From: Betaproteobacteria bacterium
Lineage (GTDB): Bacteria; Pseudomonadota; Gammaproteobacteria; Burkholderiales; Casimicrobiaceae
Assembly: GCA_027492485.1 (NCBI GenBank)
Contig: JAPUER010000016.1
Location: 139,388 to 203,387, forward strand
Direction: 5' to 3'
DNA length: 64,000 nucleotides
Below, in pieces: positions 1 through 8,281 of this stretch (its first letter is position 1; each line of letters begins with the position of its first letter). A program made the translations under genes and the position numbers. The notes beneath the pieces were generated by a model that did no database searches, was not told where the DNA came from, and saw only the letters and a program-made list of their open reading frames with translations.

Positions 1-75
1 CAGGGCCTCGCTGACCGGATTGCCGAAGGCGTAGCGCGTGAACAGGTTTTCGACGTTGAACCAGGCGACGCGCAT
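1..75 (-). CDS. Endonuclease/exonuclease/phosphatase-family protein, N-terminal fragment
   Basis: Only the first 25 codons lie in the window; the gene runs off the left edge. The peptide begins M-R-V-A-W-F and contains N-V-E-N-L-F, the first strand and metal-site motif (Asn/Glu) seen at the start of EEP-superfamily metal-dependent phosphohydrolases. It lies on the same strand as, and downstream of, the binding-protein gene ending at 144, with a terminator between them, so it is probably transcribed separately. Substrate cannot be told from 25 residues. Confidence 0.5.
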   Translation of the reverse strand, partial: MRVAWFNVENLFTRYAFGNPVSEAL

Positions 76-93
76 AGTCGATATCGGCGGCAG

Positions 94-124
94 AAAAGAA
101 ACAGGCCGCATTATGCGGCCTGTT
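94..124 (-). terminator. Rho-independent terminator after the peptide-binding protein gene
   Basis: Perfect 11-bp arms (100-110 and 114-124, arm AACAGGCCGCA) flank a 3-base loop. Read on the minus strand the stem is followed by a T-rich run (TTTCTTTTC). It lies 20 bases past the stop codon of the minus-strand gene ending at 144. Confidence 0.85.
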
Positions 125-143
125 GCGGGTGGCGGATAGAGGG

Positions 144-1724
144 CTATTTAACCGTGATCCACTCGTATTGCAGGTAGTTGTCGGCGCGGTGCACGACGTT
201 CACGTTGCTGCGCGCCGCCCACGGGATGACCTGGCGATGCAGCGGTAGGTGGTTGATCTGCTCGTTGTGGGCGAGCAGCGCCTCCTTCACCAGCGCCTCG
301 CGTTTCTTGGTATCGACTTCCTTGCTCTGCGCTGCGGCTGCGGCGTCGAGCTTGTCGTTCTTGTAGTTGCCGTAGTTGTAGTCGCCGATGCCGCCCGGCT
401 GCCGGTTGCGCAGCACCGGCGTCAGCGTGGTTTCGGCATCGGTGATGGCGCCGCCCCAGCCGAGCATGTAGAGCGAGGTGTCGAGCTTGTCCAGACGCGG
501 GAAGTAGACGGCGCGCGGCTGGGCGTCGAGCTTGATCTTGATGCCGATCTTCGCCCACATCACGGCCAGTGCCTGGCAGATCTTCTCGTCGTTGATGTAG
601 CGATTGTTCGGGCAGTGCATGGTGACCTCGAAGCCCTGCGGATAGCCGGCCTCGGCCATCAGCTTGGTCGCGGCGGCGAGGTCGAACGGGCGGCGCTTCT
701 CGATGGCCGGATCGTTGTAGGCGCCCAGCGGCGACGGCGTGATGCCGCCGCTCGGGAAGGCCTGGCCGCGCATCAGCTTGGTCTTGATCGTTTCGATGTC
801 GATCGCCTGGTACATCGCCTGGCGGACGCGCTTGTCCTTGAACGGGTTTTTGCCCTTGACGTTCGAGTAGAGCAGCTCGTCGCGCGCCTGATCCATGCCG
901 ATGAAGATCATGCGGTTTTCGATGCCGTTGATCACCTTGACACCGGACGTCTTTTCCAGGCGCTCAAGATCTTGCGGCGGCGGATCGAGAATGAAATCGA
1001 CTTCACCCGAAATCAGCGCCGCGACGCGGGTGGCGTCGTTCTTGATCGACGAATAGGTGACCGAGGTGACGTTGCCCTCCTGCTTGCCCCACCAGGTGTC
1101 GTTCTTCTTCCAGATGGTCTTCACGTCGGGCTGCCGGCTGACCAGGCGGAAGGGGCCGGTGCCGTTGGCGTTGAGCGAGGTGAATTTCTCTTCCTTGTTC
1201 TTGTAGTCAAGCGGCGTGGCCGAGTTGTTCTTCTCGCACCAGAGCTTGCTCATGATGAAGATCTGATTGACGTGATCGAGGAAGATCGGGTTCGGCTCTT
1301 TCAGCTTGAACTCGACGGTCAGATCGTCGATCTTGCGCGGTGTGCCCGACTGGTTGGCGTAGACGCGCAATTGCGAGGTCGGCGCCTTGGCGCGCTCGAT
1401 CGAGAAGACGACGTCGTCGGCGGTGAACGGCGTGCCGTCGTGGAATTTGACACCCTTGCGCAGCTTGAACTGCCAGGTCAGCGGGTCGACCTGCTTCCAT
1501 TCGGTGGCGAGGCCGGGGCCGAGCTTCAACTTCTTGTCGCGGATCAGCAGGAATTCGTAGACCTGCGAGTTGACCGAGTTGGTCAGCCCTTCGTTCTGCG
1601 AGTGCGGGTCCATCGTCTGCGGATCGCCGGAGGCGGCCCAGCGCAGCGGATTGGCGATCACCGAGGTCGCTGCCAGCGCAGCGGCACAGGCGGTCAGGGC
1701 AAAAAAGCGATTGATGCGTTTCAT
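144..1724 (-). CDS. Family 5 (peptide/nickel-type) ABC transporter substrate-binding protein
   Basis: 526 residues, the usual length for periplasmic DppA/OppA-type solute-binding proteins. A Sec signal peptide (K-R start, hydrophobic stretch rich in Ala, cleavage near A-N-P around residue 24) is followed by the family 5 fold. The segment with F-K-L-R-K-G-V-K-F-H-D-G near residue 90 is the classic family signature, and the D-P-H-S/Q-N-E-G segment near the N-terminus also fits. It should capture short peptides or similar solutes for an ABC importer. No permease or ATPase gene is adjacent on the visible side, and the downstream neighbour is an unrelated nuclease-like gene after a terminator, so it may be an orphan. 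Substrate is not predictable. Confidence 0.9.
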   Translation of the reverse strand: MKRINRFFALTACAAALAATSVIANPLRWAASGDPQTMDPHSQNEGLTNSVNSQVYEFLLIRDKKLKLGPGLATEWKQVDPLTWQFKLRKGVKFHDGTPFTADDVVFSIERAKAPTSQLRVYANQSGTPRKIDDLTVEFKLKEPNPIFLDHVNQIFIMSKLWCEKNNSATPLDYKNKEEKFTSLNANGTGPFRLVSRQPDVKTIWKKNDTWWGKQEGNVTSVTYSSIKNDATRVAALISGEVDFILDPPPQDLERLEKTSGVKVINGIENRMIFIGMDQARDELLYSNVKGKNPFKDKRVRQAMYQAIDIETIKTKLMRGQAFPSGGITPSPLGAYNDPAIEKRRPFDLAAATKLMAEAGYPQGFEVTMHCPNNRYINDEKICQALAVMWAKIGIKIKLDAQPRAVYFPRLDKLDTSLYMLGWGGAITDAETTLTPVLRNRQPGGIGDYNYGNYKNDKLDAAAAAQSKEVDTKKREALVKEALLAHNEQINHLPLHRQVIPWAARSNVNVVHRADNYLQYEWITVK

Positions 1725-1941
1725 CGAACGGCTTTCAAGGGAATGGATGAAGACGCCGCAGTGTAGCGAGTTTCCGGCCGGGCGCTGACCGGGCTAACGC
1801 GGTGTTGGCCGTTTGCGGCCACCTTAAGCGCATTGCCGAGCCGCGCCGGATCGGGTTAGTATGCGGCCGTCGGTTCGCCGCAGTCGCGCAACGCGATGGC
1901 GGGTGGTCGGCCGGCACATTTGGCAACCGGGGGTAGCGATC

Positions 1942-2811
1942 ATGGATATGTTGCAACGGGCTCGAAGCGCGGCGGCGATGCTGCTGACCGCGGCGGGAAT
2001 GCTTTTCGCGCAGGGCGCACTGGCGCAGGCGACGCGAACCTGGGTGTCCGGCGTCGGCGACGACGCCAATCCGTGCAGCCGCACGGCACCGTGCAAAACG
2101 TTCGCCGGCGCCATCACCAAGACTGCCGCCGGCGGCGAGATCGACGCGCTGGACTCGGCGGGTTATGGCGGCTTCACCATCACCAAGTCGATTACCATCA
2201 ACGGCACCCCCTTCCAGGCGGGCGTGCTGGTATCGGGCACCAATGGCATCATCATCAATGCCGCTGCCACCGACACGGTGATTCTCAAGGGCCTCGACGT
2301 CGAAGGCTTGGGTACGGGCCTGAGCGCCATCCGTGTGCTGGTCGCCAAGGCGGTGTTCGTCCACGACGTGCGCATCAATGCCTTCACGACGGCCGCCGTC
2401 GACGTACAAACGGCTGCCGACACCACGCTGACGCTCGACAACGTCACGGTCAATCGTTGCGCCGGCGCGGGCCCCAGCCCGGGAGTCTGGCTGCGGCCAA
2501 CCGCCGGCAAAGTGCAGGCCGCGCTGAGCCGCGTTCGTGTCAGCAATTGCGGCAGCGCGCTGGCGGCGGAGCCGAGCGGCGTCAGCACCACCGTCGCCGC
2601 ACTGGTCAGCGACAGCGTATTCGCACACGGCACGACCGGCGTGACGGCGACTGGCGCCGGGGCGAGCGTCTGGCTGTCGAACAGCGACGTATTCGGCAAC
2701 GCCACCGGCCTCGCCGCAAGCAGCGGCGCGGTGCTCACCTCCTACAACAACAACCGGCTGCGCGGCAACACCGCCGACGGCGCGCCTACGAACACCGTCT
2801 ACCAGCGGTGA
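1942..2811 (+). CDS. Secreted right-handed parallel beta-helix protein
   Basis: 289 residues from ATG 1942, chosen because a purine-rich site (GGGGTAG) lies just upstream and a signal peptide follows at once (residues 1-30, ending A-L-A-Q-A). An in-frame ATG at 1861 would put extra Arg-rich residues before the signal. The mature protein opens with T-W-V-S-G-V-G-D-D-A-N-P-C and a second Cys, then repeated short beta-rich stretches (I-T-I-N-G-T, I-I-I-N-A-A, V-I-L-K-G-L-D-V, L-T-L-D-N-V-T-V) typical of beta-helix coils. Such proteins are exported and may bind or cleave polysaccharide, but no catalytic residues are recognisable. The next gene starts 5 bases after its stop, so the two are probably co-translated. 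Confidence 0.75.
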   Translation: MDMLQRARSAAAMLLTAAGMLFAQGALAQATRTWVSGVGDDANPCSRTAPCKTFAGAITKTAAGGEIDALDSAGYGGFTITKSITINGTPFQAGVLVSGTNGIIINAAATDTVILKGLDVEGLGTGLSAIRVLVAKAVFVHDVRINAFTTAAVDVQTAADTTLTLDNVTVNRCAGAGPSPGVWLRPTAGKVQAALSRVRVSNCGSALAAEPSGVSTTVAALVSDSVFAHGTTGVTATGAGASVWLSNSDVFGNATGLAASSGAVLTSYNNNRLRGNTADGAPTNTVYQR

Positions 2812-2816
2812 GCGCA

Positions 2817-3833
2817 ATGGGTGCGATGGGCGCATCGTTCGCGAGATCGCTGCTGGTGGTGGCACTGGCGCTGGCCGGTGCTGCGACGGCGGACGCCGCC
2901 GAGGCGGTCATCAACGGCAGCTTCGAGGCCAACGGCGGCGCCGGCAGCTCGGTGCTGGCCGGCTGGACGCTGGCCACGCGTGCCGGCAGTGGCGGCAACT
3001 TCTATGCGCAACAGGGCACCGTGCTGCCGCGAACGCCGTTCACCGTGCCGGCGCCGGCGCGCGGGACATTCGCCGCGGCGTCCGACCAGATGGGGCCAGG
3101 CACCTCGGTGCTGTATCAGGACATCGCCGTTCCCGCGGCCGGCCAGACCGTGCTGTCGATGCGGCTGTTCGTGCAGAACCAGGCTGAGGACTACGTCTCG
3201 CCGGCGTCGCTCGACTATGCCGTATTTCCGAACCAGCAGGTTCGCGTCGACATCATGTCGCCGCTGTCGGCGTTCGACGCGCTCGGCGCCGGCGTGCTGG
3301 CCAACGTGTTCGCCACCCAACCCGGCGACGCGCAGACGATGGCCTACCGCACGCTAGTGCAGGACCTGACGCCCTGGGCCGGTAGCACCGTGCGCGTGCG
3401 CATCGCCGCCGTCGATACGCTGCAGGGGCTCAACGTGGCGGTGGACGCCGTCAGCACGCAACTGTGCGATCTCGACATCGATTCCGACTCGCGGCTCTTG
3501 GGCACGACCGACGCGCTGCTGATCGTCCGCCAATTGCTGGGATTGAGCGGCGCCGCGTTGAGCAATGGCGCCGTGGCGTCGTCGGGTTCGCTGGCGGCGC
3601 CGGCCCGTCTGTCGTCGCTGGTCGCGGCGATGCGCAGCAACGGCACGCTCGACATCGACGGCAACGGCGTCATCGAAGCGCAATCCGACGGCGTGCTGTT
3701 GCTGCGCGCGATGCTGGGCATGAGCGGCAACGCGGCCGTTGCGGGCGCGCTCGGCACGCCGCCGCGCACGCGCAACGACTGGCCGGCGATCCGCAGCTAT
3801 CTGAACGGCAGTTGCGGCATGAATCTGCCCTGA
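2817..3833 (+). CDS. Secreted protein with C-terminal dockerin-like calcium repeats
   Basis: 338 residues from ATG 2817, five bases after the beta-helix gene; a second ATG at 2826 is also possible. Signal peptide at residues 1-27 (hydrophobic L-L-V-V-A-L-A-L-A-G, ending A-D-A-A). The next about 180 residues start I-N-G-S-F-E and look like a beta-sandwich, carbohydrate-binding-like domain. The C-terminal part has two Asp-rich loops, D-I-D-S-D-S-R-L and D-I-D-G-N-G-V-I, each followed by a helix ending L-L-G or M-L-G. This is the F-hand arrangement of type I dockerin repeats. In non-cellulosomal bacteria such repeats occur on secreted proteins of unknown partner. The pairing with the beta-helix gene suggests a shared extracellular role. 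Confidence 0.65.
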   Translation: MGAMGASFARSLLVVALALAGAATADAAEAVINGSFEANGGAGSSVLAGWTLATRAGSGGNFYAQQGTVLPRTPFTVPAPARGTFAAASDQMGPGTSVLYQDIAVPAAGQTVLSMRLFVQNQAEDYVSPASLDYAVFPNQQVRVDIMSPLSAFDALGAGVLANVFATQPGDAQTMAYRTLVQDLTPWAGSTVRVRIAAVDTLQGLNVAVDAVSTQLCDLDIDSDSRLLGTTDALLIVRQLLGLSGAALSNGAVASSGSLAAPARLSSLVAAMRSNGTLDIDGNGVIEAQSDGVLLLRAMLGMSGNAAVAGALGTPPRTRNDWPAIRSYLNGSCGMNLP

Positions 3834-3868
3834 GCGGTTGCGTCCGCGCGGGCCGATCGCGGCATAGC

Positions 3869-3982
3869 AGCTTTTTGACGAAACCCATATTCAATATGGG
3901 CAAAGACGTTGATTTAGCCAAAGTCGACTTCATGAAAAAACAGCGCTCGCGCCCAATGAAATAAGGCATCCATAGAAAAGCT
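3869..3982. repeat. GTCGAC-centred palindromic repeat, copy 1
   Basis: 114 bp. The left end AGCTTTTTGACGAAACCC starts 60 bases before the end of the GTCGAC core (3923-3928), and the right end, read on the minus strand as AGCTTTTC, mirrors it. It lies 35 bases after the stop of the dockerin-like gene and just before hrpA. It is visibly more AT-rich than the genes on either side. Confidence 0.8.
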
Positions 3983-3997
3983 GTACTCGCGAGCCTA

Positions 3998-4003
3998 TAC
4001 AAT
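3998..4003 (+). promoter_or_regulatory. Candidate -10 box of hrpA, near-leaderless
   Basis: TACAAT lies 11 bases before the hrpA ATG (4015). With normal spacing transcription would start about 4010, leaving a 5-base leader; no Shine-Dalgarno site is visible. The -35 region would fall inside the right end of repeat copy 1. Inference from sequence only. Confidence 0.4.
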
Positions 4004-4014
4004 CCGGCGCTCGC

Positions 4015-7000
4015 ATGACCACCCCGATTTCTCCTCCGGCGCTCGACCGCCGCTCGCTGTTGCTCGCCGATTACTGGCGCCTCAGCCGCCGCGCGCGACA
4101 ACTCAAACCTGACCAACTCGCTGCCGACATCGCTCGCGCCGAGGACCGTTTTCGCGACCGTCTGGCGCGTTCGCCAGCGATTGTCTACGCCGACGGGCTG
4201 CCGGTCTCCGAGCGCGCCGACGAGATCGCCTCGCTGATCCGCAATCACCAGGTCGTGGTGCTGACCGGCGAGACCGGCTCCGGCAAGACGACACAGTTGC
4301 CCAAGATCGCGCTGGCCGCCGGGCGCGGCCGCCACGGCCTGATCGGTCACACCCAGCCGCGCCGCATCGCCGCGCGCAGCGTCGCCGAACGCATCGCCAG
4401 CGAACTCGGCGAGGAGGTCGGGCAGTCGGTCGGCTACAAGGTGCGCTTCACCGAGAAGGCGACGCAGGACGGCTTCATCAAGCTGATGACCGATGGCATC
4501 CTGCTCGCCGAGACGCAGGCCGACCGCTTCCTCAACGCCTACGACACCATCATCATCGACGAGGCGCACGAGCGCTCGCTGAACATCGATTTTCTGCTCG
4601 GCTACCTGCGCCAATTGCTGCCGAAGCGGCCCGACCTGAAAGTCATCATTACCTCGGCCACCATCGACGCCGAGCGCTTTGCGCTGCACTTTCAGGATCG
4701 CCACGGTAAACCGGCGCCGCTGATCGCCGTCTCCGGCCGCACCTATCCGGTCGAGGTGCGCTACCGCTCCACCGAGAGCGAGGACGACGACGAGGAAAAG
4801 CTCGAAGAGGCGATCGCCGACGCGGTCGACGAACTGTGGCTCAACGGGCCGGGCGACGTGCTGGTGTTTTTGCCGGGCGAGCGCGAAATCCGCGAGACGC
4901 AGGACATCCTGCGCCGCCGGTTGAAACCGGGCACCGACATCCTGCCGCTGTTTTCGCGGCTATCGGCCGCCGATCAGCAGCGCATCTTCTCGCGCTCCGG
5001 CGGCCGCCGCGTGATCCTCTCGACCAACGTCGCCGAGACCTCGCTGACCGTGCCCGGCATCCGCTACGTGGTCGACACCGGCCTCGCGCGGCTCAACCGC
5101 TACAGCGTCAAGAACAAGGTGCAACTGCTGCAGATCGAGAAGATCTCGCAGGCCAGCGCCAACCAGCGCGCCGGCCGCTGCGGCCGCGTCGGGCCGGGCA
5201 TCTGCGTGCGGCTCTACAGTGAAGACGATTTCAACGCGCGCGACGCCTTCACCGACCCGGAAATCCTGCGTTCCTCGCTGGCCGGTGTGATCCTGCGTCT
5301 GGCCTCGCTCGGTTTCGGGCGCGTGCAGGAATTTCCGTTCATCGAGCCGCCGTCGAGCCGCGCCGTCGCCGACGGCGTCGCGCAATTGCAGGAGCTGGGC
5401 GCGCTGGCGACCACCGGCGCCGACGCCGATGGCACCACGCTCACCGCCATCGGCCGCGAACTGGCGCGCATCCCGGTCGATCCGCGCATCGGCCGCATGC
5501 TGATCGAAGGCCGGCAGCTTGGCGTGCTGCCGGAGGTGCTGGTGGTCGCGGCGGCACTCTCGGTGCCGGACCCGCGCGAACGCCCGTTCGAGGCGCGCGA
5601 TGCCGCGGACCGCGCGCATCAATGGTTCAAGGATGCCAAAAGCGATTTTCTTTCGCTGCTCAACATCTGGAAATTCTTCGTCGATCTGCGCGAGGAGGGC
5701 GGTCACAAAAAGCAGGTGCAGGCCTGTCGCGAGAAATTCCTGAACTGGCTGCGCCTGCGCGAATGGCGTGACTTGCATGGGCAACTTGTGCAGACCTTGA
5801 GTGAGTTGGGGTGGGCAGCTTACCCCTCCCCCCTCGTGGGGGAGGGGCGGGGGAGAGGGGGTGGCAGCAGGGACTCAACAGAGGCTACTGGCGTGCCACG
5901 TTCCCCCTCTCCCCAACCCTCCCCCACGAAGGGGGAGGGAGTAGAGCGCCTGACGCGTCTGTCCCGCGAAGCCCCCTACGAAGCCTTCCACCGCGCGCTG
6001 CTGCCGGGCCTGCTCGGCAATATCGGCGTCAAGAGCGACGAGGGGGATTTCTACCTCGGCGCACGTGGCATCAAGTTCCATCCGTTCCCCGGCAGCGGCG
6101 TCGACAAAAAGGGCCTCAAATGGCTGGTCGCGGCCGAACTGGCCGAGACCACGCGGCTCTACGCGCGCACGCTGGCGAAGATCGACCCCGACTGGATTGA
6201 GGCGGCGGCGGGCGAGGTGGTGACCCGCAACTATTTCGAACCGAAATGGGAGCGCGCCAGCGGCCAGGTGGTCGCCAGCGAACGCGTCTCGCTCTACGGT
6301 CTTGCCATCGTGCCGCGCCGGCGCGTCAACTACAGCCGCATCGCGCCGGTCGAGGCGCACGAGATCTTCGCCGTCGCGCTGGCGATGGGCGAGGTCGAGA
6401 CCAGCGCCGCTTTCTATGCGCACAACCTCAAACTCGTGAAGGATGTGCAGGCGCTGGAGGACAAGGCGCGACGCAGCGATGTGCTGGTGTCGGAGGAGAC
6501 CATCGCCGCGTTCTACAAATCGCGCATTGCTGCGGAGATTTCTACCCGCGCCGATCTCGAAAAGTGGCTGAAGGCGGAAGACCAGCCGGGCCTGACGCCG
6601 ACCGAACGCGCCGAGTTGCGCGGCAGCCGCGACCAATCGCTGCGCCTGTCGCGCGAGCAGCTCATGCGGCACGGCGCCGAGGCGATCACCGAGGCGCAGT
6701 TTCCGAAGACGCTCAAGCTCGGCGATTTCGAGGTACCGGTCAGTTATCGCTTCGAGCCGGGGCATGTGCTGGATGGCGTCACGGCACGGTTGCCGCTGCC
6801 CTTGCTGAACGCCGTGGAAGACCGCTTCGCGAGCTGGCTGATCCCCGGCCTCTGGCGCGAAAAGATTGCGGTTTACCTGAAAGCCCTGCCCAAGGCCGAA
6901 CGCGGTCGCGTGCAGCCGGTGCCGGACACGGTCACGGCCTTCCTCGAACTCGCCACGCCGCGCGAGAAACCATTGCCGGAAGCGCTGCTCGACTTCCTGC

Positions 7001-8088
7001 GCGACTACCTCAATCTCAAGCTGCCGGCCAGCGTGTGGGATCGCATCGAGCTGCCGGCGCATCTGCAACTCAACGTTCGCGTGATGGACGGCGAAGGCAA
7101 CGAGCTCGCGATGGGCCGCGATCTCGGCCAGTTGCAGCAGGACCTTGGTCAGGCCGCGCGCATGGCGTTTCAGGGCTCGGCGGCGACCGACGCCACCGGC
7201 GCAACCGCCGAGATCGAAAAGACCGGCCTCACCGGCTGGAACATCGGCACCTTGCCGGAAGGCATTCCGGTCAAGCGCGCCGGCCGTAACGTCACGGCTT
7301 ACCCGGCCTGCGTCGACGAAGGCGCTACGGTCGCCGTGCGCCTGTTCGAGACGGCGCTGGAGGCTGAGCGCGCCCATCGCAAAGGCGTGGTGCGGCTGAT
7401 TTCCCTTGAACTAAAGCAGCAATTGCGCAATTGGGAAAAAGGCCCGAGCGGCTTCAACCAGAGCGCGTTGCAACTGAAAACGGCGATCGCCACCGACAAG
7501 CTGCTGGCCGACTTCCTCGCCACGCTCGCCGACCGCGCCATCATCGGCGACGACGCCTTGCCGCGCGACGAGAAGGCCTACCGCGAGCAGATCGCGCGTG
7601 CCAAACAGCGCATTCCGGTGGTCGCCGAGGCGCTCGGCCGCACGCTGGCACAGGTCGCCGACGCTTATGCCGCGTTGCAGGGCGTGCTGTTCAGTCCGGC
7701 GGTGCGCAACAAGGCGCTGCTGCCGCTGCTGGCCGCCTGGCGCGACCGGCTGGTCTATGCGGGCTTTCTCGCCGCGACACCGTGGGCGCAGTTGCCGCAT
7801 GTGCCGCGTTATCTGCGCGCGCTCGGCAAGCGGCTGGAGAAGCAGCAGAGCATGCCCGAGCGCGAGACGCGGCATGCCCCGATACTGGCCGCGTACTGGA
7901 CGGACTGGCAGGCAGAGCTGGCGCGGGTCGGGGCGGCGGCAAGCGATGCACTGCTGGATTTCCGCTGGCAGATCGAGGAGCTGAACGTGTCGCTCTTTGC
8001 GCAGGAATTGAAGACGCCTTATCCGGTCTCGGCCAAGCGTCTGGACAAGGCGTGGACGGAAATCGTGGCTTCCGCGCCACGCGCCTAG
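4015..8088 (+). CDS. hrpA: ATP-dependent RNA helicase HrpA (DEAH box)
   Basis: 1357 residues, close to the roughly 1300 of E. coli HrpA. Motif I is G-E-T-G-S-G-K-T (residues 85-92) and motif II is D-E-A-H (182-185). Motif III S-A-T follows, and motif VI reads Q-R-A-G-R-C-G-R. Helicase, ratchet/OB and long DUF3418-type C-terminal regions follow in the normal order. The enzyme unwinds RNA in the cytoplasm; in E. coli it resolves stalled or collided ribosomes. Unusual: about 41 residues (roughly 603-643, rich in S-P, G-E-G and R-G-R-G) are encoded by an inserted palindromic repeat at 5822-5942, without breaking the frame. No upstream gene appears to share its transcript. Confidence 0.95.
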   Translation: MTTPISPPALDRRSLLLADYWRLSRRARQLKPDQLAADIARAEDRFRDRLARSPAIVYADGLPVSERADEIASLIRNHQVVVLTGETGSGKTTQLPKIALAAGRGRHGLIGHTQPRRIAARSVAERIASELGEEVGQSVGYKVRFTEKATQDGFIKLMTDGILLAETQADRFLNAYDTIIIDEAHERSLNIDFLLGYLRQLLPKRPDLKVIITSATIDAERFALHFQDRHGKPAPLIAVSGRTYPVEVRYRSTESEDDDEEKLEEAIADAVDELWLNGPGDVLVFLPGEREIRETQDILRRRLKPGTDILPLFSRLSAADQQRIFSRSGGRRVILSTNVAETSLTVPGIRYVVDTGLARLNRYSVKNKVQLLQIEKISQASANQRAGRCGRVGPGICVRLYSEDDFNARDAFTDPEILRSSLAGVILRLASLGFGRVQEFPFIEPPSSRAVADGVAQLQELGALATTGADADGTTLTAIGRELARIPVDPRIGRMLIEGRQLGVLPEVLVVAAALSVPDPRERPFEARDAADRAHQWFKDAKSDFLSLLNIWKFFVDLREEGGHKKQVQACREKFLNWLRLREWRDLHGQLVQTLSELGWAAYPSPLVGEGRGRGGGSRDSTEATGVPRSPSPQPSPTKGEGVERLTRLSREAPYEAFHRALLPGLLGNIGVKSDEGDFYLGARGIKFHPFPGSGVDKKGLKWLVAAELAETTRLYARTLAKIDPDWIEAAAGEVVTRNYFEPKWERASGQVVASERVSLYGLAIVPRRRVNYSRIAPVEAHEIFAVALAMGEVETSAAFYAHNLKLVKDVQALEDKARRSDVLVSEETIAAFYKSRIAAEISTRADLEKWLKAEDQPGLTPTERAELRGSRDQSLRLSREQLMRHGAEAITEAQFPKTLKLGDFEVPVSYRFEPGHVLDGVTARLPLPLLNAVEDRFASWLIPGLWREKIAVYLKALPKAERGRVQPVPDTVTAFLELATPREKPLPEALLDFLRDYLNLKLPASVWDRIELPAHLQLNVRVMDGEGNELAMGRDLGQLQQDLGQAARMAFQGSAATDATGATAEIEKTGLTGWNIGTLPEGIPVKRAGRNVTAYPACVDEGATVAVRLFETALEAERAHRKGVVRLISLELKQQLRNWEKGPSGFNQSALQLKTAIATDKLLADFLATLADRAIIGDDALPRDEKAYREQIARAKQRIPVVAEALGRTLAQVADAYAALQGVLFSPAVRNKALLPLLAAWRDRLVYAGFLAATPWAQLPHVPRYLRALGKRLEKQQSMPERETRHAPILAAYWTDWQAELARVGAAASDALLDFRWQIEELNVSLFAQELKTPYPVSAKRLDKAWTEIVASAPRA
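5822..5942. repeat. Palindromic repeat inserted in frame within hrpA
   Basis: Two roughly 40-bp C/G-rich arms (about 5823-5861 and 5899-5940) form an imperfect inverted repeat built on CTCGTGGGGGAGGGG and CCCTCCCCCACGAAGGGG, with about 37 bases between. This is the common intergenic repeat type that reads S-P-L-V-G-E-G-R-G-R in one frame. Here it is translated as part of the helicase. Confidence 0.85.
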
Positions 8089-8281
8089 GAAAGAACTGCG
8101 CACGAAGCGCAGCAACTCGATAACAGTGTGCTAGATTGTCAGAGTGACAAATCGCGTCACATGCAACGCGTTGCAGCAGCGCTCACACACGACGTTGTTT
8201 ACCTTGTCCCGTGGTCCCCGTGCGCTGCTGCAAGCATTGCCGACTGCGCGACCGATTCAACAGATCCAACCGATAGAGTCC

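Noticed and set aside
249-1766. 505-residue plus-strand frame opposite the binding-protein gene
   Set aside because: Antisense to a clear family 5 binding protein with signal peptide and family motifs; the frame is a high-GC shadow rich in Arg, Val and Asp with no motif.
1735-2865. 376-residue minus-strand frame opposite the beta-helix gene
   Set aside because: Opposite to a gene with signal peptide and repeat pattern; Arg-rich shadow.
3840-3964. Short shared peptides (such as S-F-L-x-K-P) seen when the GTCGAC repeats are translated
   Set aside because: They occur because the DNA repeats are alike; no ribosome sites and frames are not preserved in all copies.
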